Below are positions 61,401 to 64,000 of a stretch of DNA of 64,000 nt, one piece after another. The notes under the pieces are model-generated. The model was not told the origin of the DNA. It saw only the letters and a list, made by a program, of their open reading frames with translations, and made no database searches. Numbering within the stretch: position 1 is the first letter of the stretch; every line of letters begins with the position of its first letter. Made by a program: the position numbers and the translations under genes. This DNA is from Ctenosaura bakeri (lineage: Eukaryota > Chordata > Lepidosauria > Squamata > Iguanidae), in the NCBI GenBank assembly GCA_948474755.1, contig CAOLHI010004230.1:1-64000 (forward strand), written 5' to 3'.

Positions 61401-61535
61401 CTGACCCCACGTGCCTGGGTGGCACGTAAGGAAGCAGTCTCTGGGCCCAGAATCTGGCCCTCCCCGAGGCACAGCCTGGAGAGCCTCCAAGGGCAAGCGT
61501 GGCCTCCCAGCCGGCAGTGGAAGCCCGCTCCCTCC
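58490..61535. other. LMNA intron 1 segment, no recognised feature
   Basis: No conserved exon or repeat identified; an A/T run lies at 60842-60867. Confidence 0.4.
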
Positions 61536-61539
61536 AGGA

Positions 61540-61800
61540 AAGAGAGAACCATAGAGTGGGAAGGAGGGTCATCTAGACTACCCCCGCTTCTGCAAGCATC
61601 CGCAACGAAAGCACTCCCACCGAAAGATGGCCCTTCGGCTTCTCTTTCAAGACCCCTGCAGGAGGAGGGGAGACCACCAGCCCCTTCCACTCGCAGGACA
61701 TTCTTCCTGTCCTGAGGAAAGCCAGGCCAGCCTCCTCTTGGACCCCTGCAACAAAAATGCAGGGCCCAGCTCAAAGCCAGCACACCAGCCGCCGCTTCTT
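61540..61800 (-). mobile_element. Decayed CR1/L3-type LINE tail
   Basis: 'accatagagtgggaaggagg', 'tcatctagactacccc' and 'aggacattcttcctgtcctg' are reversed CR1 3' features. A similar tail piece lies at 62355-62405. Confidence 0.55.
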
Positions 61801-62953
61801 GAATCTTCTGCAAAGACTGCGTGCGACAACCACAGACTGGCCGTGTTAACCGGGCACCCCAAAACCTCAACGGGAGGCAACAGCAAAAGGCAAATCGTCA
61901 GAAGCACCGGTGGCGGGGGGGAGGTGTGAAGAGAAAGCAAGCAGAAAACGCACAGCTACGAAGAGGGAGGCATCACACCCACCGGCCAGACGTTCAGGGG
62001 GCGCAAAGACGAGTGGGGGGCTTACGCAACCTCTGAAATGCCCCCTTCCTTCCTTCCCCGAGGGAGACCTGGGCGCAGTGGGAGGTCTCCCTGCAGGGAC
62101 TCCATTTCAAAGAGTCTCCCCCTCCCCACGTGGTTACAAGGCATCATTTGGACATTTGGGGAGCCAAGGGGTTTTAAGAAATAGAGGCTCCCATCCACCT
62201 CCACCCCACAGCTGGCCCAGGGTCTCCCTGTTCTCTTCCCCATCAGACACAGATCTCTCTCTCCAAACTGGATTCTGACAACTGGGGGGGGGGGCTGGGC
62301 TGTGTTTTTCTCCCCTCTTCCTGGAAATGTTTTTCAACTGCTTTTCAGCCAGAATCATGGAGCTGGATGGGACCCCAGAGGCCGTCTAGACTAACCCTCC
62401 CGCCAGCCCCACGTTTTTAATTTGGCCCTGTGTCCCACCGTATGGCTTTTAATATTCTAACTCCTTGCTCCGCCTCTCCTTGCCAGTTCCGACTAGAGGC
62501 CACCGGCTCAACTGACAGGAATGCTGTTAGGTCGGCCCTGGGCGCGTTTCCCACTGACGCCGGGGGTCCGGTCTAGCTTTCTAACTGCGGGACTCGGCCA
62601 GAGGGAGGACATCCCACAGCCCTCCCCAGGCCCCCAAACGCTGCTGCTGCAGGAGGAGCCGCCGCCGCCGCCGCCGCCGCCCCCAGGCTGAGCGGGGATG
62701 GGAGCTACAGTCCAGCCGGGGAGGGGCCCGTGTCCTCGCTGACCGCTCCCCGCCTCATCTTGCCAGGAGCCGGTTCGGGCCCCAGTACTGGGGAAAAGGG
62801 GCGGAGGAGGGCAAAAGCGAAACCGAAGGGCAGGCACGCGCTGGACGCCGTGGGGCCGGCCGGGCCGCGGGAGGGCCCCAAGTCCAGCTTCCAGGGCGCG
62901 GCTTCTCCCTCCCCTCCCTCCCCATTCCCGTCCGGAGGGTCCCGATCCCCTAC

Positions 62954-63312
62954 CTGGCCTTGAGCTCCTTGAACTCCTCGCGGACTTTGGAGAGCTCGAG
63001 CTGGAGGCGGGCGCGCTCCTTGGCCACCGAGTCGAGGGTCTTGCGGGCGTCGGCCAGCTCGGCCTCGTAGGCGGCCTTGATGCCGGTCACCTCGCGGCTC
63101 ACCTCCTCCTCGGACTCGGTGATGCGGAGCCGGAGCCCGGCGTTCTCCGACTCCAGCGAGCGGACCTTGTCGATGTAGACGGCCAGCCGGTCGTTCAGCT
63201 CCTGCAGCTCCTCCTTCTCCTGCAGCCGCGTGATCCGGGCCGGCGAGAGCGGCGTGGAGGGGCCGGCGCCGCTCCGGGTGCTCCGCTTGGCCTGCCCCGC
63301 GGGGGTCTCCAT
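62954..63312 (-). CDS. LMNA: LMNA exon 1 (head and start of rod)
   Basis: Encodes residues 1-119 plus two bases of codon 120. The start ATG has G at -3 and G at +4, a good Kozak context, and begins with METP as in other A-type lamins. The head contains the T-P-L-S-P motif; S23 corresponds to human S22, a mitotic CDK1 site controlling disassembly. Coil 1A follows, with the very conserved [16 protein letters not shown] helix-initiation motif, then the start of coil 1B ending in REEFKELKA. One residue longer than the human exon, in the head. Splice donor is AG|GTAGGG. Many overlapping open frames here are shadows of this CpG-rich exon. Confidence 0.97.
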
Positions 63313-63640
63313 GCCGGAAGGACGGACGGACGGACGGACAGAGAGAGGGAGAGACTGGGACGCGGCGGGGGACCCTTCGGCTGCGGCGGCTGCCTCGCCT
63401 CTCCTCCTCGTTCCCCTCCGCTTCTCCTCTGGCGGCTTCGGCTTCCCCTGCTTCGCCTTCGCCTTCGCCTCCGCGGCGAGATCTGCAGCGGCGGAGGGAC
63501 GGCCGGACGGTCTGAGTCATTCGCCGGCGGGCCCTCAAATAGCCTCGCGGGACCAGCTGGGCGGGGAGGGCGGGGCCACGGCCGCGTTAGCCCCGCCCCC
63601 GCCGCGCCGCCTCCTGCTGTCAAAGGAGGCGCGCCCCCTC
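63313..63640 (-). promoter_or_regulatory. LMNA: LMNA 5' UTR and proximal promoter
   Basis: GC-rich sequence just upstream of the start codon. It has GC boxes (GGGCGGGG) at 63559-63566 and 63568-63575 and an inverted one at 63591-63600, a weak TATA-like CTATTTGAGG on the minus strand near 63536-63545, and a consensus AP-1 site TGAGTCA at 63513-63519. Sp1/Sp3 and AP-1 sites are reported to drive the mammalian lamin A proximal promoter, so the arrangement looks conserved. A short GGAC repeat (about 63321-63340) falls in the 5' UTR. The start of transcription cannot be fixed from sequence alone. Confidence 0.65.
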
Positions 63641-64000
63641 CTCCCAGCGCGTGCGCAAAATTGACGCCTTCTTCTTCTTCTTTCCAGAATCCATTAATCC
63701 CCCCCCTCAAAAGAAAGATCATTGCAGGGCAGGGCAGCCTGAGGGCCGGAGCCGTGCTGGCCCCGGGCTCCCTTCGCGTGGCCCGGCTGTAACGCCCCGC
63801 GCCCTTCCGCCCCGCGCAGCGACGGCGCGGGGGCTCCGCTCCGCCTGGCACGGGCGCACCCGCCGAGGGAAGCCCGGCCTCGTGGGCTGGGGGGGCCCTC
63901 GACCCCCCTCTCGGGCTGAGAACGCTCGACGCTGACCCGAGGAGGAAGGCCGGCCGGGGCAGCTGGGAAGGGACCAGTGACAGCCCCCGGCCCCCAGAGG

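Larger units (their letters stand above)
62500..64000. other. CpG island over the LMNA promoter and exon 1
   Basis: High G+C with very frequent CG dinucleotides, in clear contrast with the AT-rich, CpG-poor introns. It includes a (GCC)n run at 62658-62681 inside intron 1 and extends past the promoter to the window end. No upstream gene can be identified in 63700-64000; the many open frames there are products of GC richness. Confidence 0.8.

Noticed and set aside
62705..63538. 277-codon minus frame over LMNA exon 1
   Set aside because: Out of frame with lamin, Arg/Gly/Ala-rich because of CpG composition, and spans the exon 1 splice donor.

Overview
This is vertebrate nuclear DNA, most likely from a squamate reptile (a lizard-like genome). 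The evidence is a split, intron-containing lamin gene plus a dense litter of 5'-truncated CR1/L2-type LINEs, tRNA-headed SINEs whose 3' tail reads like 'gacttatggcgaccct...ttgaaggcac', and SINEs with a 5S-rRNA-like head. The species assignment rests on recognising repeat types by eye and is an inference.

The only protein-coding gene I can support is LMNA (prelamin A). It lies on the minus strand from a CpG-rich promoter near 63.5 kb down to a likely poly(A) signal at 27.16 kb. All twelve coding exons are present with consensus GT/AG junctions: exon 1 at 62954-63312, a 28 kb intron 1, exons 2-11 between 34735 and 28704, and exon 12 at 27998-28024. Exon 12 encodes the C-S-I-M farnesylation box. 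Restored to one frame, the protein would be 657 residues (human prelamin A is 664). It keeps the head, coiled-coil rod, nuclear localisation signal, Ig-like fold and ZMPSTE24-cleaved tail. As read, exon 8 is one base short (107 rather than 108 nt) in a run of six C, so the frame breaks in the Ig fold. Whether this is an assembly error or a real mutation cannot be settled here.

Intron 1 (34736-62953) holds repeats only: foldback elements, CR1 and L2 tails, two inverted copies of a composite 5S-headed repeat, microsatellites, and copies of an unusual internally repetitive element that also sits in intron 3.

The region 1-27 kb lies downstream of LMNA and looks intergenic. It contains several SINE and CR1 fragments, one CR1 copy with an open reverse-transcriptase 3' half (15.6-16.7 kb), a 121-base polypurine tract, a pair of direct copies of an unclassified ~370 bp repeat, and a MITE-like inverted repeat. 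I see no exon of a neighbouring gene there. The 3' UTR carries a perfect 8-mer match to the miR-9 seed, which fits the known miR-9 control of prelamin A in mammals. No sign of a prokaryotic-style system, CRISPR array, rRNA or tRNA gene was found.
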